Made by a program: the position numbers and the translations under genes
In this document: positions 15,701 through 23,412 of the stretch, piece after piece
Layout of the letters: each line of letters starts with the position of its first letter
Numbering within the stretch: the stretch's first letter is position 1
From: Bacteroidales bacterium UBA4345
GTDB taxonomy: Bacteria; Bacteroidota; Bacteroidia; Bacteroidales; Paludibacteraceae
Length of the DNA: 40,333 nucleotides
Direction of reading: 5' to 3'
Assembly: GCA_002396385.1 (NCBI GenBank)
Contig: DGTD01000091.1
Location: 1 to 40,333 of the forward strand
Notes under the pieces: model-generated
The model's input: the letters and a program-made list of their open reading frames with translations, nothing else
Database searches by the model: none
What the model was told of the DNA's origin: nothing

Positions 15701-17604
15701 ACTACGAAAAGCTCGAGAAATACTACGAACTGAAAACTCAACAGATACACATTGTGGGCGAATATGCGAACCTGATGGTGAAAGATTACAACGCCGCACT
15801 CGCATTTGTTGCCGACTACTTTACAATTGACTATAAGAAGTTCATAAACAAATACTTCAAGGGAGAACGTATTGCTGAAATTAAGAGGAGCATAACACCC
15901 GACAAATACCAACAGATTTTTGGAGAACTGTCGGCAATGCAAAAAGCTATTATCGACGACAACGAGAGCAAAAACATAGTTGTGGCTGCCGGCCCCGGTA
16001 GTGGCAAAACCCGTGTGCTGGTACACAAGCTGGCATCGTTGTTACTGCTGGAAGACGTCAAACACGAGCAACTGCTGATGCTGACTTTCTCGAGGGCTGC
16101 TGCCACCGAATTTAAGAAGCGGTTGATAAACCTGGTTGGTAACGCTGCCGCCTTTGTTGATATAAAAACTTTCCATTCGTACTGCTTCGACCTACTGGGG
16201 AAAATAGGTTCTATTGAAGACTCGAAAGACGTGGTACCCCAAGCCGTATCGATGATTGAAAACGGAGAAGTAGACCCCAAAAATATTGCGAAAACCGTTC
16301 TTGTTATCGATGAGGCACAAGATATGGATGCGGACGAGTTCGCCCTTGTTGAGGCATTGATGAAGAACAACGAAAACATGCGTGTAATTGCCGTGGGCGA
16401 CGACGACCAGAACATCTACGATTTCCGTGGAGCAAGCTCCCAATATATGAAAAAACTAATTGACGTATATGGTGCAAAACGCTACGAACTGGTTGAAAAT
16501 TACAGGAGCAGGAAAAATGTGGTAGCTCTTGCCAATGCTTTTTCCGCTAAGATCGGCAACCGGATGAAAAGCCAAGAGGTGACCGCTATACAGAAAGAAC
16601 TGGGTAAAGTGATTATTACCAAACACACCAGCCCGAACTTGGAAGAACCCATACTCAGAATGATACAGGCCTTCTACAAGTCGGGAAGCGCGTGCGTGCT
16701 CACTGCTACCAACAACGAAGCCGCCAACATGGTGGGACTGCTGACAAAAAAAGGATATCGGGCAAAACTCATCCAGTCGCTGAACGGTTTCAGACTGTCG
16801 AACCTTATGGAGCTTCGCCATTTTACGAAAATAATACACAACAATCTGCATGGTTCGCCAATAATAGATGACAAACTGTGGAATGAGGCAAAAACAAAAC
16901 TGAATGAGATTTACGCTACAAGCACCTGTCTGGAGATATGCAACAAACTAATAGCCGACTTTGAGGCGGTAAACAATAAAGCCAAGTATTGGAGCAACCT
17001 ACAGGATTTCATAACAGAGTCGAACCTCGAAGACTTCTACCAAGCAGAAAGTGGCACCATCATCGTCTCGACCATCCACAAATCGAAAGGGCGGGAGTTC
17101 GACAACGTATACCTGATGCTGAATAACCATAAGGCAGAGACCGACGAAGAGAAAAGAGCGTTGTATGTGGCGATGACGCGTGCAAAAGAAAACCTCTTCA
17201 TTCACTGCAACAACAGCATTTTCGACGCTTACCACCTTGAAGGTGTGGAACACAGGACAGACGCTACCAAATATGCCGCACCTGCTGAAATTGCCCTACA
17301 ACTCAGCCATAAAGACGTCTTCCTAAGTTTCTTTAAAGACAAAAAAGAAGCTATTTTCAAACTGCGGAGCGGCATGTCGTTAAAAGTTTACAACGAGAAC
17401 CTTGTAGCTGACATCAACGGCCGCGAAACCACTGTGGGCAAACTCTCGAAAAAGTGCCAAGAGACAGTCGATAACTACAAGAAAATGGGTTACGAGACAA
17501 CTTCGGCCACCATCGACTTCATTGTAGCTTGGAAAGGAGAGAACGACAAAGAAGAATCGGCTATTATTTTACCGACACTAAAATTTAGAAGAGAAATCAA
17601 TTAA
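12709..17604 (+). CDS. Exonuclease-RecQ-UvrD triple fusion helicase
   Basis: A 1631-residue DNA repair-type fusion. Residues 1-150 look like a DnaQ/DEDD 3'-5' exonuclease: Asp9-x-Glu11, Asp59 in HHDLKYL, and Asp132 in NDAIKA; the usual His five residues before the last Asp appears as Asn127, with a nearby YHKL His113. A three-Cys cluster (Cys252, 255, 258) precedes a RecQ helicase: Walker A TGGGKS (305-310), DEAH (407-410), aromatic loop CFSAWGQDFR (411-420), motif VI QEAGRAGRD (595-603). Winged-helix-like sequence follows (about 630-1040). The C-terminal third is an SF1A helicase: GPGSGKT (1095-1101), DEAQ (1201-1204), TIHKSKGREF (about 1457) and YVAMTRAKENL (about 1484). So one chain holds helicases of two superfamilies, both expected to move 3'-5'. 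Its stop overlaps that of the convergent RNase H gene. Confidence 0.9.
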   Translation: MNKSIVFIDSEIGVDDKKIKDLGAIDDKQRELHTHSIEEFRNFIDHKEYLCGHNIIHHDLKYLTPALEELKGTFGRVSSFLKNMLPTGDAQPTTKPIDTLYLSPLLFPKRPYHKLLKDDKIQSDELNNPLNDAIKARDLFWDEVAAFNKLNHNLKSIYFGLLNKVPEFTGFFDFTDFHESPTDLAALIRQEFEGEICGNADLEKIITQQPVELAYTLALIGTMDRCSITPAWLLKNYLDIENVIYQLRQAPCNQCAYCRSRLNAENGLKKFFGYPKFRLFNNEPLQENAVKAAIDGKSLLAIFPTGGGKSITFQLPALIAGELVRGLTVVISPLQSLMKDQVDNLIEKGLTNAVTINGMLSPLDRKEAIEQVANGTANLLYISPEQLRSKTVESLLLKRTVVRFVIDEAHCFSAWGQDFRVDYLFIGDFIREYQEKKLSPKPVAVSCFTATAKQKVISDIKDYFLQKLGIELQMFTTSATRNNLHYNVRYKETDADKYNELRQLIEFKDCPTIVYASRTKRTKELAERLTKDGFPALPYNGKMDPTEKIANQEAFIRDEVKVIVATSAFGMGVDKPNVGLVVHYDISDSLENYVQEAGRAGRDQNLQADCYVLYNDNDLNKHFILLNQTKLSISEIQQVWKTIRKFTKDRLVVKCSALDIAREIWGESDSGNETRIDKETRVKTAIAALEDAGFVKRGRNYPRIFADSIRAKNMDEAGLVIDKSENFESPDHKLYARRIIKSLISSRSIANANNGEAESRIDYLADTLGIKKRDVISCINTMRQDGLLADGKDMSAFISYDDTENKAKLGLERFVKIENFLLGLIGNEEQTFQLKELNGLVEQNGIKCTVRNIRTIFYYLTIKGYIKKEELVADQSTRIVPILPYDIITEKFQRRIDICRFVVKELYKKVLSTKKEQGMSAVEFSILELLNGYNRMSGTGLFSQHAKIEDVEDALLYLQKIGVMKLEGGFLVFYNNLEIQRFTIDKEGNKILFYNKKHYEKLEKYYELKTQQIHIVGEYANLMVKDYNAALAFVADYFTIDYKKFINKYFKGERIAEIKRSITPDKYQQIFGELSAMQKAIIDDNESKNIVVAAGPGSGKTRVLVHKLASLLLLEDVKHEQLLMLTFSRAAATEFKKRLINLVGNAAAFVDIKTFHSYCFDLLGKIGSIEDSKDVVPQAVSMIENGEVDPKNIAKTVLVIDEAQDMDADEFALVEALMKNNENMRVIAVGDDDQNIYDFRGASSQYMKKLIDVYGAKRYELVENYRSRKNVVALANAFSAKIGNRMKSQEVTAIQKELGKVIITKHTSPNLEEPILRMIQAFYKSGSACVLTATNNEAANMVGLLTKKGYRAKLIQSLNGFRLSNLMELRHFTKIIHNNLHGSPIIDDKLWNEAKTKLNEIYATSTCLEICNKLIADFEAVNNKAKYWSNLQDFITESNLEDFYQAESGTIIVSTIHKSKGREFDNVYLMLNNHKAETDEEKRALYVAMTRAKENLFIHCNNSIFDAYHLEGVEHRTDATKYAAPAEIALQLSHKDVFLSFFKDKKEAIFKLRSGMSLKVYNENLVADINGRETTVGKLSKKCQETVDNYKKMGYETTSATIDFIVAWKGENDKEESAIILPTLKFRREIN

Positions 17605-18302
17605 AACAATTCATCAGATTGGTCTTTATTTCTAAATACTTTCGCTTCTTCTAACATATACATTGTACGACAATTGGGACAAAGTAGATAATACGCAAAG
17701 TGATAAGCTTTTTCTTTTTTTTGACTTTTTTTTGAGGGAATGACCTTAATCACAGGTGTTAAGCACTTTTTGCACAAATCACCCTCTTTTAATACTTTTT
17801 GAGGTGCTCTTCTCTCTGGCTCATATCCCTCATCTACACACAGGTTCACACTATTTTCATACGCACTTTTCGCTAACTGGTCACAACGTTCGTTTTCCGG
17901 ATGACCAGCATGTCCCTTTATCCAATTGAAATTAACGTTGTGCTTCGCTATCATATCACATAGCCTTTTCCATAAATCTATGTTCTGCACAATATTCCCA
18001 GCGCTGTTTTTCCAGCCCTTCCTTATCCAACCTTCTATCCATCTGTCGTTTACAGCTTGTACCACATAACTAGAATCTGTATAGACCTCTACATTTGACT
18101 TAGTTTTCAATTTTTCCAAACCACAAACAACGCCCATAATTTCCATACGGTTGTTGGTAGTTAAAGAAAAACCGCAAGAGAATTCTTTACTTATGCCATT
18201 ATATCTTAGTATTATTCCATATCCACCTTTACCCGGATTAGGATCTGCTGAACCATCTGAGTAAAGCTCAATATTGGGTGTAGTAAATCTCCAGTTTTCC
18301 AT
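17601..18302 (-). CDS. rnhA: Ribonuclease HI with C-terminal zinc ribbon
   Basis: A 233-residue protein. Residues 8-150 are RNase HI, which cuts RNA in RNA:DNA hybrids; the catalytic carboxylates are Asp16 (YSDGSADPNPG), Glu54 (NNRMEIMG), Asp76 (YTDSSYV) and Asp141 (NERCDQLA), with the KGHAGHPENE loop intact. The C-terminal 80 residues are not in E. coli RNase HI and hold CxxC (177, 180) and CPNC (208, 211), a likely zinc ribbon that may bind nucleic acid. Downstream it overlaps the helicase fusion gene: the TAA on each strand shares bases 17602-17603. The gene is AT-richer than the helicase gene, with a different codon preference. R-loop removal together with the RecQ-type protein is plausible but only inferred. 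Confidence 0.93.
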   Translation of the reverse strand: MENWRFTTPNIELYSDGSADPNPGKGGYGIILRYNGISKEFSCGFSLTTNNRMEIMGVVCGLEKLKTKSNVEVYTDSSYVVQAVNDRWIEGWIRKGWKNSAGNIVQNIDLWKRLCDMIAKHNVNFNWIKGHAGHPENERCDQLAKSAYENSVNLCVDEGYEPERRAPQKVLKEGDLCKKCLTPVIKVIPSKKSQKKEKAYHFAYYLLCPNCRTMYMLEEAKVFRNKDQSDELF

Positions 18303-18736
18303 ATGATACTACTTACAAATACATACTATTTATCTGATACGTACAAATATATACAAAAGCAAACTACTAAACCATAATTAACCAAATAATATGAGTTGAT
18401 TACCATATAGAAATACGATTTTATGATACTAAAGTTAGGATTATACGGTGTATTTCTGAGACTATAATGTTACAAACACTGGAACTATTTAGAGTGTTGT
18501 TCATTCATTAGCAAAATTAAACAAACAAATATCGCAACTACTTATAGTCATAATAGATAGCATTTTATTGCTTAAATGGAAATCTGAAAGAAAAATAAAA
18601 ATTCAAACTCAAATATTAGTATCTGCATATTGGATTGTATAAGTTTTTTTCTTTCTTTTGCAAATAAACCTTGTTTAATCATAATAAGAGGTTTAACCAA
18701 ACTTTATTTATCTAAAACTATAAAATTAATCTGTAT
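18303..18736. other. AT-rich intergenic region
   Basis: No ORF, repeat or RNA gene recognised. For rnhA the minus strand has TATATTTG (plus CAAATATA 18344-18351), a good -7 box, without a clear -33 element. For the gene at 18737 a weak pair TTGG (18630-18633) and TTCTTTTG (18653-18660) is possible. The segment is markedly AT-richer than the flanking genes. Confidence 0.35.
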
Positions 18737-19324
18737 ATGAAAAAATTTCTATTGTTAATGGCAATGTTAACTGGTTTTGCTTGGGCAAATGCTATTAAAG
18801 TTCATACAGCCGGCAACCTGGTCTTTTTAAATGGTGTAAATTGTGTCAACATTAAATTCACATACGACAATCTGATGGTCGAAGAAATAACTGAAGCCAA
18901 CTACATCAAAAAAAAAGTCAGCGAATATAACGCTCATAAACCAGGCAAAGGCGATGAATTCGCCAAAACATGGGAAATGAACAAGCAACAAGCCTATCCC
19001 AAACATTTTATTGATATGTTCGAAAAAAATTGCAATATGTCAAACAACAATTACAACGAACAAAAGTATTCGTTTATAGTCAACACCCACCATATGGAAC
19101 CGGGGGTGCACGCAGGTGTCGGACACAAAATTGCAGAAATAAGTATTGTGATAAGGGTGGTTGAAACTGCTTATCCCGATAAGGTGCTGGCCGAGATTTC
19201 AATTTCTAACTGCCCGGGATGGGCTGTTATGGGACACGAATTCAATGCTGCCAGCCGTTTGGCTGGAGCATATGAGAAAGCGGGTAAGGAATTGGGTAAA
19301 ATAATAAAGGAGACCTGCCAGTAG
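18737..19324 (+). CDS. Hypothetical secreted protein
   Basis: A 195-residue protein with a clear SPI signal peptide (MKKFLLLMAMLTGFAWANA, cleavage near 19). The mature part starts with a beta-rich section (IKVHTAGNLVFLNGVNCVNIKFTYDN), has four cysteines that could form two disulfides (about 35, 113, 178 and 194), and a central K/N-rich section. I do not recognise the family. It is preceded by a 400-base AT-rich region and stands alone. Low GC compared with the mannanase or helicase genes may point to recent acquisition, but the evidence is thin. Confidence 0.7.
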   Translation: MKKFLLLMAMLTGFAWANAIKVHTAGNLVFLNGVNCVNIKFTYDNLMVEEITEANYIKKKVSEYNAHKPGKGDEFAKTWEMNKQQAYPKHFIDMFEKNCNMSNNNYNEQKYSFIVNTHHMEPGVHAGVGHKIAEISIVIRVVETAYPDKVLAEISISNCPGWAVMGHEFNAASRLAGAYEKAGKELGKIIKETCQ

Positions 19325-19595
19325 AATAAAGAAGGGAGCTAATAGCAATTATTTGCATAGCAAGCAGGATAAATAAATAGAAAACTTGAAATACGAGCTT
19401 ATAAACTTGCGTACAGAATAGCAGAAAAACAGCATTTTTGCCGAAAATTTACGCTTTCCACCAAAAAGCAAACTAACTGATTTATAGTTAATAAAACATT
19501 TTATAAAGTCTATTTCGTCAAATTTTAACGCTGAATTACTCCGACTGCCTATTTTGTTTGAAATTTACATACTAACCCAACAGCCCTCTTTTCTA

Positions 19596-19712
19596 TACTT
19601 TTGTCGTGATCTTTTTATGATAGTCCGTGGTTTAGAAAACACTGACATAACACTTACTTTTTTATATTGGCGGAGGAACGGCGCTGTGAGAGTGCTGTTC
19701 CTCTATTTTTTT
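19596..19712 (+). ncRNA. Candidate small RNA with own promoter and terminator
   Basis: TACTTTTG at 19596-19603 is a perfect -7 box (no clear -33). About 65 bases after the predicted start comes a strong terminator: GAGGAACGGC (19673-19682) pairs with GCTGTTCCTC (19694-19703) through ten pairs with one G-U, followed by a U-rich tract. The transcript would be about 100 bases. A 36-codon ORF in it runs through the terminator and is unlikely to be real. The rest of 19325-19748 holds nothing I recognise. Confidence 0.4.
19673..19712 (+). terminator. Rho-independent terminator, plus strand
   Basis: Ten-pair stem at 19673-19682/19694-19703 with an 11-base loop, then a T-rich tract from 19704. No annotated gene ends just upstream; the nearest plus-strand gene stops at 19324, so it probably ends a short transcript from 19610 or a long 3' tail. 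Confidence 0.75.
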
Positions 19713-19748
19713 CCTATTTTTGTATCATGAAAACTAGGTTTACAAAAG

Positions 19749-20213
19749 TTATTGTTCTGCTTGTTCAACTTTAACCAACTTCCAACCTTCGTAAACCAGA
19801 CGGAGATGGATGTCGATTTCGTCTTTTATAAGGGGTATGAGGAAATGCTTGTCGCCTTCCCACAAATTGAGTTGCAGAATTTCTTCCTTAGGAACCCATT
19901 TTAGGGTACCCTCGTTGCAGTCGGAAAAAAACGACGAGTCGACAGAGGCCGTATAGAGGTGCATCCGCTCGTTGTCTGCAGTGTCGGAGATAAAGTCTAC
20001 CACACCCCTCTTGGTGAAACTGTCGAGGACTATACCAGTTTCCTCACGGACCTCCCTCACGAAACAGTCGTCGGGAGTTTCCCCTTTTTCAATATGTCCA
20101 CCAATTCCAATCCACTTGCCTTCGTTTGGGTCGTTGTTCTTCTTATTGCGGTAGAGCATCAGGTAACAGCCGTTCCACTCAATATAGCCTAAGGTGGTTT
20201 CTTTAAAATCCAT
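19749..20213 (-). CDS. NUDIX hydrolase (MutT-like)
   Basis: A 154-residue NUDIX family pyrophosphohydrolase, closest in feel to the MutT/8-oxo-dGTP diphosphatase group. The full NUDIX box G-x5-E-x7-R-E-x-x-E-E-x-G is present from Gly39 (GHIEKGETPDDC, then FVREVREETGI), preceded by KWIGIGG, so metal binding and catalysis should be intact. Family members hydrolyse nucleoside diphosphates linked to another group; the exact substrate cannot be read here. It lies nine bases downstream of the LEA2-like lipoprotein gene on the same strand, so the two are probably co-transcribed. The start ATG at 20213 begins MDFKETTLGYIEW, the usual length for the family. Confidence 0.9.
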   Translation of the reverse strand: MDFKETTLGYIEWNGCYLMLYRNKKNNDPNEGKWIGIGGHIEKGETPDDCFVREVREETGIVLDSFTKRGVVDFISDTADNERMHLYTASVDSSFFSDCNEGTLKWVPKEEILQLNLWEGDKHFLIPLIKDEIDIHLRLVYEGWKLVKVEQAEQ

Positions 20214-20222
20214 AAGATTATT

Positions 20223-20819
20223 CTAATTTTTCTTTTTAGGCATTATCTGGTCGCCGCCAATAGTAATGTAGGAAGGGAAGCGGACGGTATCGTTTCCGAA
20301 AGTGAAAAACGGTTTGATTGAAACCTTCACACGGCTGGCGTCGGCATTTTCAGTAGCCAAACCAAAAGCAAATTGAGCCATCGTCTCCAGTTTCTTACCT
20401 TTCAACGATTCGTAGATGTTCATTGTGACAGGCAACGCCACATTACTCTCCGATTTAGCCTCAATTTTAATTTGATTTTTAGTTACACCTTCTGCCATCT
20501 GTTGGTCGTCAATCCACAAAATGTAGTCCATACCATCGAGTTGGGCTATTTGGTCGTTCGGATTTTTCACCTTCATGTTCACAGTCATATCAAGCATCAT
20601 CTGCTTGTTGGCGTAATCGGACATTAACTGGGCCACATCGGCAAATTTCAAGTTTTTATAACTCTTCTTGTTCGTCAGGTCAATAGATCCAAGCTTGACG
20701 TCAGATACACTTTGAAACTTGAATTTACAATCGGCCATGTTTTTAAGTCCAGTAACTGAACTGCATGAGCTCATAATTGAAACAAGCACACACGCAGAAA
20801 TAACATTAAAGGTTTTCAT
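20223..20819 (-). CDS. LEA2/WHy-like lipoprotein
   Basis: A 198-residue lipoprotein: short basic start, hydrophobic stretch, lipobox S-S-C near residue 19. The mature part resembles bacterial LEA type 2 (WHy) proteins: KFQSVSDVKLGSIDL, then MTVNMKVKNPNDQIAQLDGMDY and later VALPVTMNI, the pattern of an immunoglobulin-like beta-sandwich with the conserved V-x-N-P motif. LEA2 proteins in plants are linked to desiccation; in Bacteroidota their role is unknown. First gene of a two-gene unit with the NUDIX hydrolase. Its promoter is at 20854-20887. Confidence 0.75.
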   Translation of the reverse strand: MKTFNVISACVLVSIMSSCSSVTGLKNMADCKFKFQSVSDVKLGSIDLTNKKSYKNLKFADVAQLMSDYANKQMMLDMTVNMKVKNPNDQIAQLDGMDYILWIDDQQMAEGVTKNQIKIEAKSESNVALPVTMNIYESLKGKKLETMAQFAFGLATENADASRVKVSIKPFFTFGNDTVRFPSYITIGGDQIMPKKKN

Positions 20820-20853
20820 AATAATCGTCTATTCTAATTAACAGAACACACTG

Positions 20854-20887
20854 CAAAAATAATAGTAACCGCAGATTTTACTGCAAT
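20854..20887 (-). promoter_or_regulatory. Promoter of the LEA2-NUDIX unit
   Basis: Minus-strand -7 box TATTTTTG (plus CAAAAATA 20854-20861) with -33 ATTG (plus CAAT 20884-20887) and a 22-base spacer. The leader would be about 28 bases. Confidence 0.5.
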
Positions 20888-20913
20888 AACAGTCAAATAT
20901 TCTACTTTAAGGT

Positions 20914-20921
20914 TATTTTTG
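20914..20921 (+). promoter_or_regulatory. -7 box upstream of the gene at 21009
   Basis: TATTTTTG fits TAnnTTTG perfectly; no TTTG at -33. It would give a leader of about 80 bases for the divergent secreted-protein gene. Confidence 0.4.
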
Positions 20922-21008
20922 CATTATCAAACATCTGCCACAGGCAAATAAAAAACACAAATACATTAGACGCACCTGCGAAAATAAGCACGTTACTCTC
21001 ATTCTTAT

Positions 21009-22244
21009 ATGAAACATCTGACCCATAAAACCGTTACTATTCTCTTACTTCTTCTCTTTTCCTTTCAAATAGCTACACCACAGCACAACGACAAATCAGA
21101 ACTCAAAAAGGAGACTGTTCAACAGGAAACTGATGAAGAGGAATTAACTATGCCTATTTCTGAAACAGAGGAAATATCGAAGAAGAAGGCCTATCAGAAT
21201 TCTTTGTCAAATATGGCCGACAGTTTCTTAACCGTAAAACCAGACTCTAATACTCTAAGTGTTTTTTATCGCACACTGATGAATCTTAACAATCTTTGGT
21301 CATATCATAAGATAAACGACATGCTTAAATGGCTACCGACGTATAATATTTCTGACTACGACTTTTTTACCGAGTGTTTTGTAAATGCCTTTACCCCAAA
21401 TGACACCTTGTTTTTGCCGTTAAAAGAGAAATACACCCCATTCCTCCGATTTAATCCAGATATAGATGAATTAAATGCTTTTACGCGTATCTGGAAAAAC
21501 AAATCGAGAGACGAAATGGAGAAACACAGTTCAGACCCTTTAAGCCGAAAGGTACAGTTGTTTTATCAATGGCTGGACTATACTGATTCAATTAGAAACA
21601 GTCAATTAATTCATGAAAGAGACAGCTTAATCGCCAATAAGGTTAATAAAAGCGAATACATATCTAGTATAAACGACATGATAGAGCACTACAACAATAT
21701 AACCACAGCACCACACCCCTGTTTCTTACCACACTATATAGACACCTACTACTGCAACGATTCATTTGTTTATCTAAAAAAAATGTACGACGATATTCCA
21801 CTTCTCTCTTTTGGTCCCTTAGGGAAAATAGCTCATATATCGACTACCATTCCATATTACGAATCTTCAGAAAAGGAGGGGAAGTATCATATCTTCCTTT
21901 TAGATGACTTCCTTGTATATGATATGATCAAATATATGTATGGGTCAAAGAAAAAAGGGGAAAAACTATTTCGGAGTCTGACGGGCAATAATCCCGAAAA
22001 TGGAGAAGAGGGTAAACAGAGGAAAAAAGATATTAGGAATACGTATTTCTGCCAACATTTACACAAATGTGATCATCAACCAACTCATTTCTATGAACTA
22101 CCTGTTATTGAGTCTATGTTCGTCTATACAGACGGTGTCGTAGTCAACACAAGAGATTTGTTGTTATCCGGCTTCTCTGTTTTCATTCCAAACGACATGA
22201 AGCATCTAGGCGATATTACCAAAGTAGACGTATGGATTGAATAG
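21009..22244 (+). CDS. Hypothetical secreted protein
   Basis: A 411-residue protein with a signal peptide (basic KHLTHK, then TVTILLLLLFSFQIA; cleavage near 24). The mature N-terminus is an acidic, low-complexity linker (QQETDEEELTMPISETEE), followed by a helix-rich body with many aromatic and charged residues. The C-terminal 200 residues include a His/Cys-containing segment (YFCQHLHKCDHQPTHFYELP) that could bind metal, but I know no matching family. No membrane anchor other than the signal is seen. It is a single gene, divergent from the LEA2-NUDIX unit. Real gene by length and signal peptide; function unknown. Confidence 0.75.
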   Translation: MKHLTHKTVTILLLLLFSFQIATPQHNDKSELKKETVQQETDEEELTMPISETEEISKKKAYQNSLSNMADSFLTVKPDSNTLSVFYRTLMNLNNLWSYHKINDMLKWLPTYNISDYDFFTECFVNAFTPNDTLFLPLKEKYTPFLRFNPDIDELNAFTRIWKNKSRDEMEKHSSDPLSRKVQLFYQWLDYTDSIRNSQLIHERDSLIANKVNKSEYISSINDMIEHYNNITTAPHPCFLPHYIDTYYCNDSFVYLKKMYDDIPLLSFGPLGKIAHISTTIPYYESSEKEGKYHIFLLDDFLVYDMIKYMYGSKKKGEKLFRSLTGNNPENGEEGKQRKKDIRNTYFCQHLHKCDHQPTHFYELPVIESMFVYTDGVVVNTRDLLLSGFSVFIPNDMKHLGDITKVDVWIE

Positions 22245-22282
22245 ATTGTAAGAAAAAACGCATTTCTTGAAAAATACTTTAA

Positions 22283-22320
22283 TATATCGTGTGCGATATA
22301 AAAATAAAGTTATATATTTG
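22283..22320 (+). promoter_or_regulatory. Promoter and OhrR operator candidate of the peroxidase operon
   Basis: TATATTTG at 22313-22320 is a perfect -7 box. A perfect 7-base inverted repeat, TATATCG-TGTG-CGATATA (22283-22300), covers the place of the -33 element. AT-rich palindromes over the core promoter are how MarR/OhrR repressors work, and ohrR is the last gene of this operon, so this is a good candidate for its own operator. Confidence 0.55.
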
Positions 22321-22389
22321 TGAAAGTTCAGCAATGAACAAATAAAAATAGTAAAAAACTAAGTCGTAAACGATTAAAATTATTTCATT

Positions 22390-22947
22390 ATGGGAATATA
22401 CGAGATTAATGTAATGAAACGTCAGCAGCAGCAAGATGTAGAGGTTTCGCTGAGCGAGTTCAAAGGGCAGGTTATGCTAATCGTCAACACCGCTACCGGA
22501 TGCGGGTTAACACCACAATACAAAGCCCTTGAGGAACTCTACAGAAAGTATAAAGATGCAGGATTTGTAATTCTCGACTTTCCGTGTAACCAATTTATGG
22601 AACAGGCAAAAGGTAACGATGAAGAAATCAACCAGTTTTGTACGCTGAAGTACGACACTACCTTCCCTCGTTTCAAGAAAATTGATGTTAACGGGCCAAA
22701 CGAGTCCCCTTTATACACTTTCCTGAAAGAGTCGGCAAAAAAAGCTGAAGGACGTGGCAACTTCTTTATGAACTTGATGATAAGTATCAGTTCGCTTTGT
22801 AATGGTAAAAGCCGCGGGGAAAACGACATAAAATGGAATTTCGAGAAATTTTTGGTCGACCGTCAGGGCAATGTTGTCCAGCGGTTTGCTCCTACGGTTA
22901 CACCAGAACAAATAGAGTCAGCTGTGGTCAAACTAATAAAAGGATAA
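22390..22947 (+). CDS. Glutathione peroxidase family protein
   Basis: A 185-residue thiol peroxidase of the glutathione peroxidase family, reducing hydrogen peroxide or organic hydroperoxides; bacterial Cys-type members often use thioredoxin. The catalytic tetrad is complete: Cys38 (NTATGCGLTPQY), Gln72 (FPCNQFMEQ), Trp149 and Asn150 (IKWNFEKFLV). No signal peptide, so cytoplasmic. The insert around 121-147 (NFFMNLMISISSLCNGKSRG) is usual for this bacterial subgroup. First gene of a four-gene unit ending in an OhrR regulator, with gaps of 3, 3 and 6 bases. Confidence 0.93.
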   Translation: MGIYEINVMKRQQQQDVEVSLSEFKGQVMLIVNTATGCGLTPQYKALEELYRKYKDAGFVILDFPCNQFMEQAKGNDEEINQFCTLKYDTTFPRFKKIDVNGPNESPLYTFLKESAKKAEGRGNFFMNLMISISSLCNGKSRGENDIKWNFEKFLVDRQGNVVQRFAPTVTPEQIESAVVKLIKG

Positions 22948-22950
22948 GCT

Positions 22951-23214
22951 TTGAAAGAGAAAATAAAAAAATTTCTTAGCAGATTTTCTTTCAAAACTGG
23001 GGTAATTGTGCTCGCTCTTTGTGTACCATGCTACATATTGGCGTTCTTACCCTTACTTTTCGATTTGGAAAACAGCTATCGTGCTGCACTATGGTTCGTT
23101 TTTTTCGGGCTGGCTAAAACGTTCCAATACACTGGTTTGACAATAATAGGAGCCGAAGGACTAAACCGGTTGAAAAAATGGTGGAAAAACAGAAAAACAA
23201 CTAAAACAGAATAA
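22951..23214 (+). CDS. Small membrane protein, transporter-suffix-domain type
   Basis: An 87-residue membrane protein with two predicted helices (about 15-35 and 43-66), a basic start (MKEKIKKFLSRF) and a basic tail (RLKKWWKNRKTTK). It resembles the small transporter-suffix-domain family: SFKTGVIVLALCVPCY and WFVFFGLAKTFQYTGL are its typical motifs. Function is unknown. The start is a TTG at 22951, three bases after the peroxidase stop; no ATG fits better, and the length matches the family. Second gene of the peroxide operon. Confidence 0.7.
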   Translation: MKEKIKKFLSRFSFKTGVIVLALCVPCYILAFLPLLFDLENSYRAALWFVFFGLAKTFQYTGLTIIGAEGLNRLKKWWKNRKTTKTE

Positions 23215-23217
23215 ACT

Positions 23218-23406
23218 ATGGCAACAAATACAAAACCCTGCGCGAACTGCAAATTACGCGCCAGATACGACAAGAACCCCAAATCGCTGATAGGCCGCTT
23301 CTGGAGGTGGCACATCGGCTTCTGCCCCGGTTGGAAGGGCTACCTAGCCTCTTTAGACGAAGAGGAGCGCAAAGCCGTCTGCGAGAAGTACAACCTGAAA
23401 AAATAG
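23218..23406 (+). CDS. Small conserved Cys-containing protein
   Basis: A 62-residue basic protein with CANC (8-11) and a third Cys in FCPGWKGYL, which may hold a metal. It looks like a small conserved Bacteroidales protein (pattern K-P-C-x2-C-K-x-R-A-x-Y-D-x-N-P-K-S, then W-R-W-H-x3-C-P-G-W and E-E-R near the end). Function unknown. It lies three bases after the membrane protein and six before ohrR, in the same operon, so a link to peroxide or thiol stress is likely but inferred. Confidence 0.75.
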   Translation: MATNTKPCANCKLRARYDKNPKSLIGRFWRWHIGFCPGWKGYLASLDEEERKAVCEKYNLKK

Positions 23407-23412
23407 GCCGTT

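Noticed and set aside
19617..19727. 36-codon ORF inside the candidate small RNA
   Set aside because: It reads through the terminator stem and U-tract, so it is unlikely to be translated.
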